A stretch of 39,965 nucleotides of DNA from Arenimonas sp. Its GTDB lineage: Bacteria > Pseudomonadota > Gammaproteobacteria > Xanthomonadales > Xanthomonadaceae. Location of the stretch: NCBI GenBank assembly GCA_026398695.1, contig JAPLSJ010000081.1, forward strand, positions 1 to 39,965. Reading direction: 5' to 3'. The notes beneath the pieces were generated by a model that saw nothing but the letters and a program-made list of their open reading frames with translations, ran no database searches and had not been told where the DNA came from. Of this stretch, positions 8,339-15,943 are shown in pieces (position 1 is the first letter of the stretch; each line of letters opens with the position of its first letter). The position numbers and the translations under genes were made by a program.

Positions 8339-8367
8339 TCACGCGCCCACGTCCCGTCGAGGTCCTG

Positions 8368-8853
8368 ATGCCCTACGCCCCCATTGTCGCCACGCTGGGT
8401 TACGTCCTGTCCGCGGACGGCCGGCGCTGCCTGATGGTCCATCGCAACGCGCGTCCTGGCGACCAGCACCTGGGCAAGTACAACGGCCTGGGCGGCAAGC
8501 TCGAACCCGACGAGGACGTGATGGCCGGCATGCGGCGCGAGATCCACGAGGAAGCCGGCATCGACTGCGTGTCCCTGCAGCTGCGCGGCACGATCAGCTG
8601 GCCCGGCTTCGGCAAGCAGGGCGAGGACTGGCTGGGTTTCATCTTCCTGGTGGACGCCTTCACCGGCGAGGCGCCCGCGAGCAACGACGAGGGCGACCTG
8701 GCCTGGGTGGCGCTGGACGACCTGGGGACACTGCCGCTCTGGGAAGGCGACCGCCATTTCCTCCCCCTGGTGTTCGACGGCGACCCTCGGCCGTTCCACG
8801 GTGTGATGCCTTACCGTGACGGGCGCATGCAGTCCTGGCGTTACTCCCGCTGA
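8368..8853 (+). CDS. Nudix hydrolase, probable 8-oxo-dGTP diphosphatase
   Basis: A 161-residue MutT-like enzyme that hydrolyses nucleoside diphosphate derivatives. The complete Nudix box spans residues 43-65 (GKLEPDEDV, then MRREIHEEAGI), with the metal-binding glutamates E58, E61 and E62. The preceding GKYNGLGGKLE motif and the length resemble 8-oxo-(d)GTP diphosphatases of the MTH1/YtkD type, but substrate choice is inference. GAGG five bases upstream supports the ATG at 8368. It is divergent from the flavoprotein gene; the intergenic region is only 41 bp, so the two promoters are back to back. Confidence 0.87.
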   Translation: MPYAPIVATLGYVLSADGRRCLMVHRNARPGDQHLGKYNGLGGKLEPDEDVMAGMRREIHEEAGIDCVSLQLRGTISWPGFGKQGEDWLGFIFLVDAFTGEAPASNDEGDLAWVALDDLGTLPLWEGDRHFLPLVFDGDPRPFHGVMPYRDGRMQSWRYSR

Positions 8854-8891
8854 ATTGCCGTCAACGTCGGCCAAAATGTCCGATTTGTGGC

Positions 8892-8925
8892 AATAAGCGA
8901 TTTAATTGCTCGTTTCAAATAAGCG
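8892..8925. repeat. Direct repeat AATAAGCG in an AT-rich block before the DUF2383 gene
   Basis: AATAAGCG occurs at 8892-8899 and 8918-8925, 26 bases apart, within an unusually AT-rich stretch for this chromosome. The first copy sits in an imperfect palindrome flanked by GCAAT and ATTGC. The same 8-mer occurs once more in the csp1 promoter (13323-13330). It could be an operator or UP-element. The rest of this 267-bp gap shows no gene. Confidence 0.3.
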
Positions 8926-9120
8926 CCTGAAAACCCCGGATAACCGAATTTTCACGCCGTGGAACGTATGATCCACGGGCTGGAAAGTGCCGTCCCCGGG
9001 TTTTCCGCCGTTATCCGCTTCCCTTTGCGATCGCCCGCCCCGCACCGTCGGGGCCCTCCGCCGCCTGGCTTGGGCAGCGGGACGACCGCGCTGCCCATCC
9101 CTTACGCCAAGGAGCGACGC

Positions 9121-9567
9121 ATGACCGATACCACGAACAGCATTTCCGACCTGATTGAAATCAGCGAAGACGGAATGGCGTTCTACGAAGAAGCGGCGCA
9201 AAAGGTGAAGGACAAGAAGCTCAGCACGCTGTTCACCCGCCTGGCCAAGGCCAAGTCGGATTTCGCGCAGGAGCTCTCCGGCGAGGTCAAGCCCGTCGCC
9301 GGCGGCAAGAAGAAGCCCGCCAAGAAGGCCGACGGCCCGCTGGGCGAGCTGAGCAAGGCCTACGCCGGCCTGCTCAAGCAGTGGCCCGAGTCGGGCGCCG
9401 AGCGCTACACGCGCATGGCGGAAGTCGAAGGCCAGCTGCAGGTGACGTTCCAGAAGGTCGTGCTCGACCGTGACCACAGCTTCGTGGTGCGCGTGCTGGC
9501 CAAGCAGTACGTCAGCAAGGCCGAGGTCCTGAACAAGGAACTGCGCGCCTGCCAGCGCGCCGGCTGA
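9121..9567 (+). CDS. PA2169/DUF2383-type four-helix-bundle protein
   Basis: A 148-residue, Lys/Glu/Ala-rich helical protein. It begins with a helix containing LIEISEDGMAFYEEAAQKV, has a Lys-rich linker near residues 61-72, then further helices with HSFVVRVLAKQY. The pattern matches the PA2169/DUF2383 ferritin-like or rubrerythrin-like helical bundle family, often stress-induced. I see few conserved metal ligands (EE in FYEEAA; H in DRDHSF), so metal binding is uncertain. AAGGAG lies upstream of the ATG, which rules out the longer upstream open frame. A strong terminator follows directly. Confidence 0.7.
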   Translation: MTDTTNSISDLIEISEDGMAFYEEAAQKVKDKKLSTLFTRLAKAKSDFAQELSGEVKPVAGGKKKPAKKADGPLGELSKAYAGLLKQWPESGAERYTRMAEVEGQLQVTFQKVVLDRDHSFVVRVLAKQYVSKAEVLNKELRACQRAG

Positions 9568-9607
9568 GCCGCGCCGCACGGTTCCGGCCAAGGCCGGGAA
9601 GCAGCTG

Positions 9608-9642
9608 AAAAAAAACCGCCCGGGTTGCCCCGGGCGGTTTTT
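9608..9642. terminator. Bidirectional intrinsic terminator between DUF2383 gene and dcp
   Basis: Stem CCGCCCGGG/CCCGGGCGG (9616-9624 with 9629-9637), a TTGC loop, eight A's on the left and five T's on the right. It can stop both the plus-strand gene at 9567 and the minus-strand dcp gene ending at 9664. Confidence 0.9.
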
Positions 9643-9663
9643 CATTGGGCGATGCCCGGCGGC

Positions 9664-11841
9664 TTACTTGCTGCCGCCCACCGGGTTGTCCAGTCCACGA
9701 CGGATCAGCAGCGGGCCCACCTGCGGGTCGCGGCCGCGGAAGTCGCGGAACAGCTGCATGGCGTCCACGCTGCCGCCGCGCGAGAGCAGGGTCTTGCGGA
9801 AGTGGTCGCCGTTCTCACGCTTCAGGCCACCGTTTTCCTTGAACCACTCCACCGACTCGGCGTCCAGCACTTCGCTCCACAGGTAGGCGTAGTAGCCCGC
9901 CGAGTAGCCGCCCATGATGTGCGAGAAGTAGGTGCTGCGGTAACGCGGCGGCACCGGGGCGTAGTCCACGCCGGCTTCCTTCAGCGCCTGGGCCTCGAAC
10001 GCCAGCGTGTCGGCCGGCACCTGGTCCGCCTTGAGCTGGTGCCACTTCTGGTCGAGCATCGCCGCGGCGAGGTACTCGGTGGTGGCGTGGCCCTGGCCGA
10101 ACTTCTCGGCGGCCAGCACCTTGTCCAGCAGCGCCTGCGGGATCGGCTCGCCGGTCTGGTAGTGCTTGGCGTAGTTGGCCAGGATGGACGGGTAGGTGGC
10201 CCACATCTCGTTGACCTGCGACGGGTACTCGACGAAGTCGCGCGGCACGCTGGTGCCCGAGAACATCGGGTACTTCACGTTCGAGAACAGGCCGTGCAGC
10301 GCGTGGCCGAACTCATGGAACATCGTGGTCACTTCGTCGAAGGTCATCAGCGTGGGCTGGCCATCGGAAGGCTTGGGGATGTTCTGGTGGTTGGCCACCA
10401 CGGGCTGGGAGCCGGTCAGGCCGTTCTGCGGCACGTAGGCATTCATCCAGGCACCGCCGCGCTTGTTCGAGCGGGCGTAGAAGTCGCCCAGGAACAGGCC
10501 CAGCGGCTTGCCGTCGGCTTCGAACACTTCCCACACGCGCACGTCCGGGTGGTAGGTCGGCAGGTCGGTGCGCTCCTTGAAGGTCAGGCCGTACAGCTGG
10601 CCGGCCGCATGGAAGACGCCGTTCACCAGCACGTTGTCGAGCTCGAAGTAGGGGCGCAGCTGGGATTCGTCGAAGTCGAACTGCTGCTTGCGCACCTTCT
10701 CGGCGTAGAACGACCAGTCGGCGGCCTCCAGCTGGAAGCCACCGCCCTCGGCGTCGATGATGGCCTGCATGTCGGCCGCTTCCTTGCGGGCGTTGGCGAC
10801 GGCGGCCGGGGCCAGGTCGGACATCAGCTTGTTGACGGCGTCCACGGTCTTGGCGGTTTCGTCTTCCAGAACGTAGGCCGCATGGGTGTCGTAGCCGAGC
10901 ATGGCGGCGCGCTCGGCGCGCAGCTTGGCGACGCGCGCGACGATCTCGCGGTTGTCGAACTCGCCGCCGCGGCTGCCGCGGGTGAGCGAGGCTTCCATGA
11001 TCTTCTTGCGCAGCTCGCGGTTGGTCAGGCTGGCGAGCGGCGGCTGGCCGCTCGTGTTCTGCAGCGCGATCAGGTACTGGCCCTCGTTGCCGGCGGCCTT
11101 GGCGGCTTCGGCGGCGGCGGTGATGGCTTCCGGCGACAGGCCGTCGAGCTGGGCGACGTCGGCCACCAGCACGCCCGAGGCGTTCACTTCCTTGAGCACG
11201 TTCTGGCTGAAGGTGGTGGCCAGGGTCGCCAGCTCGGAGTTCATCGCCTTGAGCTTTTCCTTGTCCGCGTCGGACAGGTTGGCGCCGGCGCGCACGAAGT
11301 CGGTGTGGTAGCGCTCGAGCAGGCGCAGCGACTCGGCGTCCAGGCCCAGCTGGTCGCGGCCGTCGTAGAGCTGCTTGATGCGGGCGAACAGCTTGCCGTC
11401 GAGCAGGATCGCGTCCAGGTGGGCGGAGAACTTCGGCGCCATCTCGGCCTGAACGGCCTGCATCGTCGGGTTGGTGTTGGCGCCGGCCAGGTTGCCGAAC
11501 ACGGCGGAGGTGCGGTTGAGCAGCGCGCCGGTGTTCTCCATCGCCACGATGGTGTTGTCGAAGGTGGGGGCGTCGGCGCTGTTGGCGATCGCGTCCACTT
11601 CGGTGCGCTGCTCGCTCATGCCGCGGTCAAGGGCCGGGGCGTAATGCTCGTCCTTGATCTTGTCGAACTCGGGCATCTGGTAGGGCAGGGGGCTCACGGC
11701 GAAGAAGGGGTTCGCGGTGGCCTCGGCGGGGGCGGCGGGCTGTTCGGCCACGGGGGCCTCCGGGGCTTCGGTCTTGCTGCAGGCCGACAGGGACAGGCCC
11801 AGCGCGGCGGCCAGGGCGAGGGAGAGACGGTGGGTCTTCAT
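9664..11841 (-). CDS. dcp: Peptidyl-dipeptidase Dcp-like M3 metallopeptidase, predicted lipoprotein
   Basis: A 725-residue zinc metallopeptidase of family M3 (thimet oligopeptidase/Dcp). The zinc motif HEFGH is at residues 509-513, preceded by TMF and followed by ALHGLF, which is the family signature. Dcp removes C-terminal dipeptides from short peptides. The N-terminus is a lipoprotein signal with lipobox LSAC (C21), then an Ala/Pro/Glu-rich linker, so the enzyme is likely tethered in the envelope. E. coli Dcp lacks such a signal. The ATG at 11841 has AGGA upstream; the frame stays open for 155 codons further but with no family homology. It ends at a bidirectional terminator. Confidence 0.92.
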   Translation of the reverse strand: MKTHRLSLALAAALGLSLSACSKTEAPEAPVAEQPAAPAEATANPFFAVSPLPYQMPEFDKIKDEHYAPALDRGMSEQRTEVDAIANSADAPTFDNTIVAMENTGALLNRTSAVFGNLAGANTNPTMQAVQAEMAPKFSAHLDAILLDGKLFARIKQLYDGRDQLGLDAESLRLLERYHTDFVRAGANLSDADKEKLKAMNSELATLATTFSQNVLKEVNASGVLVADVAQLDGLSPEAITAAAEAAKAAGNEGQYLIALQNTSGQPPLASLTNRELRKKIMEASLTRGSRGGEFDNREIVARVAKLRAERAAMLGYDTHAAYVLEDETAKTVDAVNKLMSDLAPAAVANARKEAADMQAIIDAEGGGFQLEAADWSFYAEKVRKQQFDFDESQLRPYFELDNVLVNGVFHAAGQLYGLTFKERTDLPTYHPDVRVWEVFEADGKPLGLFLGDFYARSNKRGGAWMNAYVPQNGLTGSQPVVANHQNIPKPSDGQPTLMTFDEVTTMFHEFGHALHGLFSNVKYPMFSGTSVPRDFVEYPSQVNEMWATYPSILANYAKHYQTGEPIPQALLDKVLAAEKFGQGHATTEYLAAAMLDQKWHQLKADQVPADTLAFEAQALKEAGVDYAPVPPRYRSTYFSHIMGGYSAGYYAYLWSEVLDAESVEWFKENGGLKRENGDHFRKTLLSRGGSVDAMQLFRDFRGRDPQVGPLLIRRGLDNPVGGSK

Positions 11842-11994
11842 GCGGGATTCCTTGCTGGTTTCGAGCCCGCCCGAGGCGGGATTCATCGCGCCGAAAGGGT
11901 ACCGCAAGCGGCCGGCGCGCACGCCATGACCAATGGCAGGGGTGCCGGGCCGGTTTGCGCTAATCTGGCGGCGTCCCTTCCGGAGCCCATGACC

Positions 11995-12477
11995 ATGACC
12001 ACCGCCTACGACTTCAGCGCCCGCGACATCGACGGCAAGGAACAGCCGCTTTCCAACTACCAGGGCAAGGCGATGCTGGTGGTCAACACGGCCTCCAAGT
12101 GCGGCTTCACGCCCCAGTACACGGGCCTTGAGAAGTTGTCCCAGGAGTTCAAGGACCAGGGCCTGGTGGTGCTGGGCTTCCCCTGCGACCAGTTCGGGCA
12201 CCAGGAGCCGGGCGACGAGGCCGAGATCAAGAACTTCTGCTCGCTCACCTACGACGTCAGCTTCCCGATGTTCGCCAAGGTGGACGTGAACGGCCCCAAG
12301 GCGCATCCGCTGTTCCAGTGGCTCAAGTCCGAGAAGGCGGGGCTGCTGGGCCTGGAGGGCATCAAGTGGAACTTCACCAAGTTCCTGGTCGGCAAGGACG
12401 GCACGGTGCTCAAGCGCTATGCGCCCACCGACACGCCCGAGAAGATCGGCAAGGACCTCAAGAAGCTGCTCGGCTGA
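11995..12477 (+). CDS. Glutathione peroxidase (BtuE/Gpx family)
   Basis: A 160-residue thiol peroxidase reducing H2O2 and organic peroxides with thioredoxin or glutathione. All catalytic residues are visible: C36 in NTASKCGFTP, Q70 in FGHQEPG, and W125-N126 in KWNFTKFLV. C82 in NFCSLTYDV is the expected resolving cysteine of the thioredoxin-dependent non-selenium class. Two in-frame ATGs occur (11989 and 11995); GGAG is three bases from the first and nine from the second, so I chose the second. A TAATCT -10-like box lies at 11961-11966. Convergent with fpr, seven bp apart. Confidence 0.93.
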   Translation: MTTAYDFSARDIDGKEQPLSNYQGKAMLVVNTASKCGFTPQYTGLEKLSQEFKDQGLVVLGFPCDQFGHQEPGDEAEIKNFCSLTYDVSFPMFAKVDVNGPKAHPLFQWLKSEKAGLLGLEGIKWNFTKFLVGKDGTVLKRYAPTDTPEKIGKDLKKLLG

Positions 12478-12484
12478 GCCCGGG

Positions 12485-13261
12485 CTACTTCTCGACGAAG
12501 GCCCGCTCGAACACGTACTCGCCCGGGGTGCCGATGCGCGGCGCGGCCTTGAAGCCGCGGCCGTCCAGGATGGCCCGGAAGTCGGCCAGCATCTGCGGGC
12601 TGCCGCAGATCATGGCGCGGTCATGGGCCGGGTCCAGCGCGTCCAGGCCCAGGTCGGCCATCATCCGGCCGCTGTCCATCAGGGTGGTCAGGCGGCCGTG
12701 GTGGCGGAAGTCCTCGCGGCTCACCGCCGGGTAGTACAGCAGCTGGCGCGAAATCATCTCGCCCAGGTGCTCGTGGCGGGGCAGTTCGTTGACGATGTAG
12801 TCGTGGTAGGCCAGGTCGCGGGTCTCGCGCACGCCGTGGGTGAGGATGATCTTGTCGAAGCGCTCGTAGACGTCCGGGTCCTTGATCACGCCCAGGAACG
12901 GCGCCAGGCCGGTGCCGGTGGCCAGCAGGTACAGGTTGCGGCCCGGGTGCAGGTCGCTGATGAGCAGGGTGCCGGTGGGCTTGCGGCTCACCAGCAGGTC
13001 GTCGCCGGGCAGGATGTGCTGCAGCCGGGAGGTCAGCGGGCCGTTGGGCACCTTGATGCTGAAGAACTCCAGGTGCTCCTCCCAGTTGGCGCTGGCGATG
13101 GAGTAGGCCCGCATCAGGGGCCGCCCCTCGACCTCCAGGCCGATCATCACGAACTGGCCGTTGTCGAAGCGCAGGCCGTCGTCCCGGGTGGTGGTGAAGC
13201 TGAAATAGGCCTCGTTCCAGTGCCGGACGGTGAGCACGCGCTCGGTGGCGAAGGCGGACAT
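12485..13261 (-). CDS. fpr: Ferredoxin--NADP(+) reductase
   Basis: A 258-residue FAD enzyme moving electrons between NADPH and ferredoxin or flavodoxin. The FAD-binding RAYSIAS motif is at residues 51-57, the pyrophosphate/NADP site GTGLAPFLG is mid-protein, and MICGSPQM lies near the C-terminus. It ends in FERAFVEK. The final aromatic residue of plant-type enzymes is absent; the tail resembles the bacterial Azotobacter/Pseudomonas (subclass I) FPRs. Length fits (about 258). Likely roles are oxidative-stress protection and Fe-S supply. The start is the ATG at 13261; the 148 bp upstream also carries the csp1 promoter on the other strand. Confidence 0.92.
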   Translation of the reverse strand: MSAFATERVLTVRHWNEAYFSFTTTRDDGLRFDNGQFVMIGLEVEGRPLMRAYSIASANWEEHLEFFSIKVPNGPLTSRLQHILPGDDLLVSRKPTGTLLISDLHPGRNLYLLATGTGLAPFLGVIKDPDVYERFDKIILTHGVRETRDLAYHDYIVNELPRHEHLGEMISRQLLYYPAVSREDFRHHGRLTTLMDSGRMMADLGLDALDPAHDRAMICGSPQMLADFRAILDGRGFKAAPRIGTPGEYVFERAFVEK

Positions 13262-13308
13262 GCGGGACGGGGCCTGGTGGGGGTCTGGGGACCCGTGATT
13301 GTACCCGA

Positions 13309-13338
13309 TTGGCTTTCCGGCCAATAAGCGAGTATGTT
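13309..13338 (+). promoter_or_regulatory. Candidate csp1 promoter (TTGGCT-N18-TATGTT)
   Basis: TTGGCT at 13309-13314 and TATGTT at 13333-13338, 18 bases apart. The bases TTGGCTTTCCG and the spacing recur before the second csp gene (22084-22113), which supports this as a shared promoter. It predicts a leader of about 65 nt. Confidence 0.55.
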
Positions 13339-13348
13339 CGGCGTACTA

Positions 13349-13381
13349 CGGTTACCCAAACCGGTCAACCGTGGTTACCCA
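13349..13381 (+). repeat. Repeats in the csp1 leader
   Basis: GGTTACCCA occurs twice (13350-13358 and 13373-13381). Between them, ACGGTT (13349-13354) and AACCGT (13367-13372) form an inverted repeat. If transcription begins near 13345, these lie at the 5' end of the csp1 mRNA and could pair as a temperature-sensitive leader structure. Confidence 0.4.
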
Positions 13382-13409
13382 TCATTTTGTTACAACAAGG
13401 ATTAGAGAT

Positions 13410-13619
13410 ATGTCGGATCGTCAGACTGGAACCGTGAAGTGGTTCAACGACGCCAAGGGCTTTGGCTTCATCACCCCGGAAAGCGGCGAGGACGTGTTTG
13501 TCCACTTCCGTTCCATCCAGGGCACCGGCTTCAAGTCCCTGCAGGAAGGCCAGAAGGTCTCCTTCAAGGTCGTGAAAGGCCAGAAGGGCATGCAGGCGGA
13601 TGAAGTGCAGCCGATGTAA
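13410..13619 (+). CDS. CspA-family cold shock protein (copy 1)
   Basis: A 69-residue single cold-shock domain that binds single-stranded RNA and DNA. RNP1 (KGFGFI, residues 17-22) and RNP2 (VFVHF, about 30-34) are intact, as is the [10 protein letters not shown] core. It differs from the copy at 22270 at only about six positions (for example T6/I, T22-P23/SR, Q45/A). AAGGA lies eight bases upstream of the ATG. It has a long leader with repeats and its own terminator, so it is monocistronic. Confidence 0.95.
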   Translation: MSDRQTGTVKWFNDAKGFGFITPESGEDVFVHFRSIQGTGFKSLQEGQKVSFKVVKGQKGMQADEVQPM

Positions 13620-13647
13620 GGTTGCCTGCCGCCAGGCAGCTTGAACG

Positions 13648-13677
13648 AGCCCCGGTCGGCAACGATCGGGGCTTTTT
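13648..13677 (+). terminator. Intrinsic terminator of csp1
   Basis: AGCCCCGGTC (13648-13657) pairs with GATCGGGGCT (13664-13673) with one G-U pair; loop GGCAAC; T-tract at 13673-13677. Confidence 0.88.
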
Positions 13678-13797
13678 CTTGGCCGGCACGGACCGCCTGG
13701 GCTGCGCGCATTTGCGCGGGCGGGGCGCTTGTCCTAGCCTATGCGCCCTTTTCCAGCCTCCGGGTTCCCCGGCCAGGCTTACCTTCCAAGGATTCCC

Positions 13798-14280
13798 ATG
13801 CAGATTGCCGAGCGCACCGTCGCGTCCTTCCACTACACCCTGACCAATGACGCCGGCACGGTGATCGATTCCTCGGCCGGCACCGACCCGCTGACCTACC
13901 TGCACGGCGTGGGCAACATCGTCCCGGGTCTGGAAAAGGCGATGGAAGGCCGTGGCGCCGGCGACAAGTTCGACGTCACCGTGTCGCCGGAAGAAGGCTA
14001 CGGCACCCCGAACGAGATGCTGATCCAGGTGGTGCCGCGCGAGGCCTTCCAGGGCGTGGACGAGATCGAGGTCGGCATGCAGTTCCAGGCCCAGACCCCG
14101 CAGGGCGCCATCTCGGTGGTCATCGCCAAGATCGAGGACGGCATGGTCACCGTCGACGGCAACCATCCGCTCGCCGGCCAGAACCTCAACTTCGCCATCG
14201 AAGTGGTGGAAGTGCGCGCCGCCTCGGAAGAGGAAGTCATGCACGGCCACGTGCACGGCGCCGGCGGCCACAACCACTGA
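13798..14280 (+). CDS. slyD: FKBP-type peptidyl-prolyl isomerase SlyD
   Basis: A 160-residue cytoplasmic prolyl isomerase and chaperone. The FKBP part contains GTVIDSSAGTDPLTYLHG and IVPGLEKAMEGRGAGDKFDV (residues 20-60), followed by SPEEGYG, the insert-in-flap chaperone domain (about 72-127), then the FKBP C-terminal strand NFAIEVVEVR. The metal-binding tail is short: HGHVHGAGGHNH has five histidines but no cysteines, whereas E. coli SlyD (196 aa) has a long His/Cys tail. It could still bind nickel weakly. AAGGA sits five bases before the ATG. The CoA-binding frame follows immediately. Confidence 0.92.
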   Translation: MQIAERTVASFHYTLTNDAGTVIDSSAGTDPLTYLHGVGNIVPGLEKAMEGRGAGDKFDVTVSPEEGYGTPNEMLIQVVPREAFQGVDEIEVGMQFQAQTPQGAISVVIAKIEDGMVTVDGNHPLAGQNLNFAIEVVEVRAASEEEVMHGHVHGAGGHNH

Positions 14281-14303
14281 ACGCCTCCGGCACCCGCGGC
14301 CGC

Positions 14304-14729
14304 CTGATCGGTTCGGACGACGAGCTGCGGGCGCTGCTGGCCCGCACGCGGCGAATCGCCGTGCTCGGCATCAAGACCATCACCCAGCGCGGCCAGCCCG
14401 CCATCGAGGTGCCTCGCTACCTCGACCGCGCCGGCTTCGACCTGGTGCCGGTGCCGGTGTATTACCCGGACGTGGAGCAGATCCTCGGCCGCCCGGTGTT
14501 CCGGCGGCTGGTGGACGTGCCGGGCGACATCGACCTGGTCAACGTCTTCAGGAAGCCCGCCGACCTGGCCGGCCATCTGCAGGACCTCCTGGCCAAGCAT
14601 CCCGCCGCGGTCTGGCTGCAGTCGGGCATCCGCGACGACGCCTTCGCCGAAGCGCTGATGGCGGCCGGCATCGACGTGGTGCAGGACCGCTGCATCATGG
14701 TGGACCACCGGCGTCTTTCCGCCGCCTGA
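14304..14729 (+). CDS. CoA-binding Rossmann protein (YccU type), non-canonical start
   Basis: A Rossmann-like CoA_binding protein of about 141 residues. The first strand and loop are RRIAVLGIKT, then PAIEVPRYLDRAGFDLVPV, DLVNVFRKPAD, AVWLQSGIRDDAFAEALMAAG and VVQDRCIMVDHRRL, in the YccU order. Its function in E. coli is not established. The frame has no ATG, GTG or TTG upstream of a GTG at 14361, and starting there would remove half of the first beta strand. Candidate starts are CTG 14304 (used here, uncertain), ATC 14307, or CTG 14277, which overlaps the slyD stop. No Shine-Dalgarno is seen, suggesting coupling to slyD. Confidence 0.75.
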   Translation: MIGSDDELRALLARTRRIAVLGIKTITQRGQPAIEVPRYLDRAGFDLVPVPVYYPDVEQILGRPVFRRLVDVPGDIDLVNVFRKPADLAGHLQDLLAKHPAAVWLQSGIRDDAFAEALMAAGIDVVQDRCIMVDHRRLSAA

Positions 14730-14740
14730 GGGCGGCGGCT

Positions 14741-15841
14741 TCAGCCCTCCGCGCGCGGCTTGCCGCGCCGGAACGGCATCAGGTGCTGCTGCACGATCCC
14801 GTCGGGCACCGTCGTCGGGTCCAGCACGCCGTATTCGGCCGGCCAGCTGCCGTCGCGAGGCAATCGGAACGTTCCCATCAGCCTGTCCACCAGCGGCAGG
14901 TGGATGGCGTAGTTCGCATCCACGTAGCCCGGCTCCCTGGCGTGGTGCCAATGGTGGTAGCGCGGCAGCACGATCACCTGTTCGAGCCAGCCGAAGCGCA
15001 CGCCCAGGTTGGCATGCGCCAGCACGGCCTGCAGGCCGACCAGGATCACGTAGGCATTGATGGCGCCCTGCGAGAAGCCCAGCACCACCAGCGGCAGCAG
15101 CACCATGGCGCGGGTGAGCACGATTTCCACCAGGTGCATGCGCGACCCGGCCAGCCAGTCCATGTGCGTGCTGCTGTGGTGCACGCTATGGAACCGCCAC
15201 AGCCACGGCGTGCGGTGGTAGGCGCGGTGCAGGGTGGCCTGCGCCAGGTCGGCGAAGAACACCGCCAGCGCGAACTGCAGCCACGTCGGCAGCGACTGGA
15301 TGGCCGACTGCAGCGCCGGGAACGCCGCCAATGCCGCCACGCCCGTGGTCCAGGCCGTCACCAGGATCAGGATGAACTGCACCAGCACGTGGCTTACGAA
15401 GAAGTACGCCACGTCGGTGCGCCAGCCGGGCCGCAGCGGCGACTGGTCGAGGCGTCCCAGCGCCCGCTCCAGCGGGATGAACACCAGCGCCGAAAACAGC
15501 AGCGACACCACGAACCAGTCCAGCCCGAGCGACCACCGCGTCTGCCCGATGCCGTCGAGCTGCACATCGCTGCCGCCCAGCAGCACGGCCAGGGTCGCCG
15601 TTCCCACGCCCAGCAGCGCGATGCGGCGGTTGCGCCCGCGCAGGATGGCCAGCGTGCCCAGCACGAAGGCCGACACCAGCCCGGCCAGCAGCAGGTGGCG
15701 CGCGAAGGCTTCCGAATAGACTGCGCGGAAGTCGCGGCTGGTGAGCAGCTCCGGAAAGTGGAAGCAAAGCACGCCGATGAGGCTGAGTGACCCGAGCCAC
15801 GCGGAAAGATGCGCTAACCATGACAGACGCTGTGTACTCAT
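14741..15841 (-). CDS. Sterol desaturase / fatty acid hydroxylase family membrane protein
   Basis: A 366-residue polytopic inner-membrane di-iron enzyme. The three His boxes of the FA_hydroxylase family are visible: HRAYH, HSVHHSSTH, and HHWHH near the end. About six or seven hydrophobic helices occur, the first at residues 9-30. The family uses O2 to hydroxylate or desaturate lipids. The substrate is unknown here; hopanoids, carotenoids or fatty acids are possible, but no biosynthetic genes lie nearby. Convergent with the CoA-binding gene (11 bp). Divergent from the STAS-like gene (102 bp). Confidence 0.87.
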   Translation of the reverse strand: MSTQRLSWLAHLSAWLGSLSLIGVLCFHFPELLTSRDFRAVYSEAFARHLLLAGLVSAFVLGTLAILRGRNRRIALLGVGTATLAVLLGGSDVQLDGIGQTRWSLGLDWFVVSLLFSALVFIPLERALGRLDQSPLRPGWRTDVAYFFVSHVLVQFILILVTAWTTGVAALAAFPALQSAIQSLPTWLQFALAVFFADLAQATLHRAYHRTPWLWRFHSVHHSSTHMDWLAGSRMHLVEIVLTRAMVLLPLVVLGFSQGAINAYVILVGLQAVLAHANLGVRFGWLEQVIVLPRYHHWHHAREPGYVDANYAIHLPLVDRLMGTFRLPRDGSWPAEYGVLDPTTVPDGIVQQHLMPFRRGKPRAEG

Positions 15842-15909
15842 CGTGGCCTTTGCGGTGCCTTTCGCGACGATATCGCAAAACCGACGGGGCGCAAGCGCGG
15901 TGCCCGTGC

Positions 15910-15915
15910 TAGAAT
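15910..15915 (+). promoter_or_regulatory. -10 box of the STAS-like gene
   Basis: TAGAAT followed by GCGCGCC, the same discriminator style as the other -10 boxes here. It ends 28 bases before the GTG start, giving a short leader. No clear -35. Confidence 0.4.
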
Positions 15916-15943
15916 GCGCGCCCCACCGGACACTTCTTCACTC

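Noticed and set aside
8961..8965. GGAAC as an extracytoplasmic sigma -35 box before the DUF2383 gene
   Set aside because: No matching -10 (CGTT, TCTGA or similar) occurs at 16-17 bases; the nearest CGTC is about 25 bases away.
11842..12306. A 155-codon N-terminal extension of the dcp frame
   Set aside because: It is antisense to the glutathione peroxidase gene. The internal ATG has a ribosome site and begins a perfect lipoprotein signal.
13798..14729. slyD and the CoA-binding frame as a -1 frameshift fusion
   Set aside because: The second frame is -1 relative to slyD, but I see no slippery heptamer before the slyD stop, and the SlyD His-rich tail looks complete. A non-canonical start or reinitiation is simpler.
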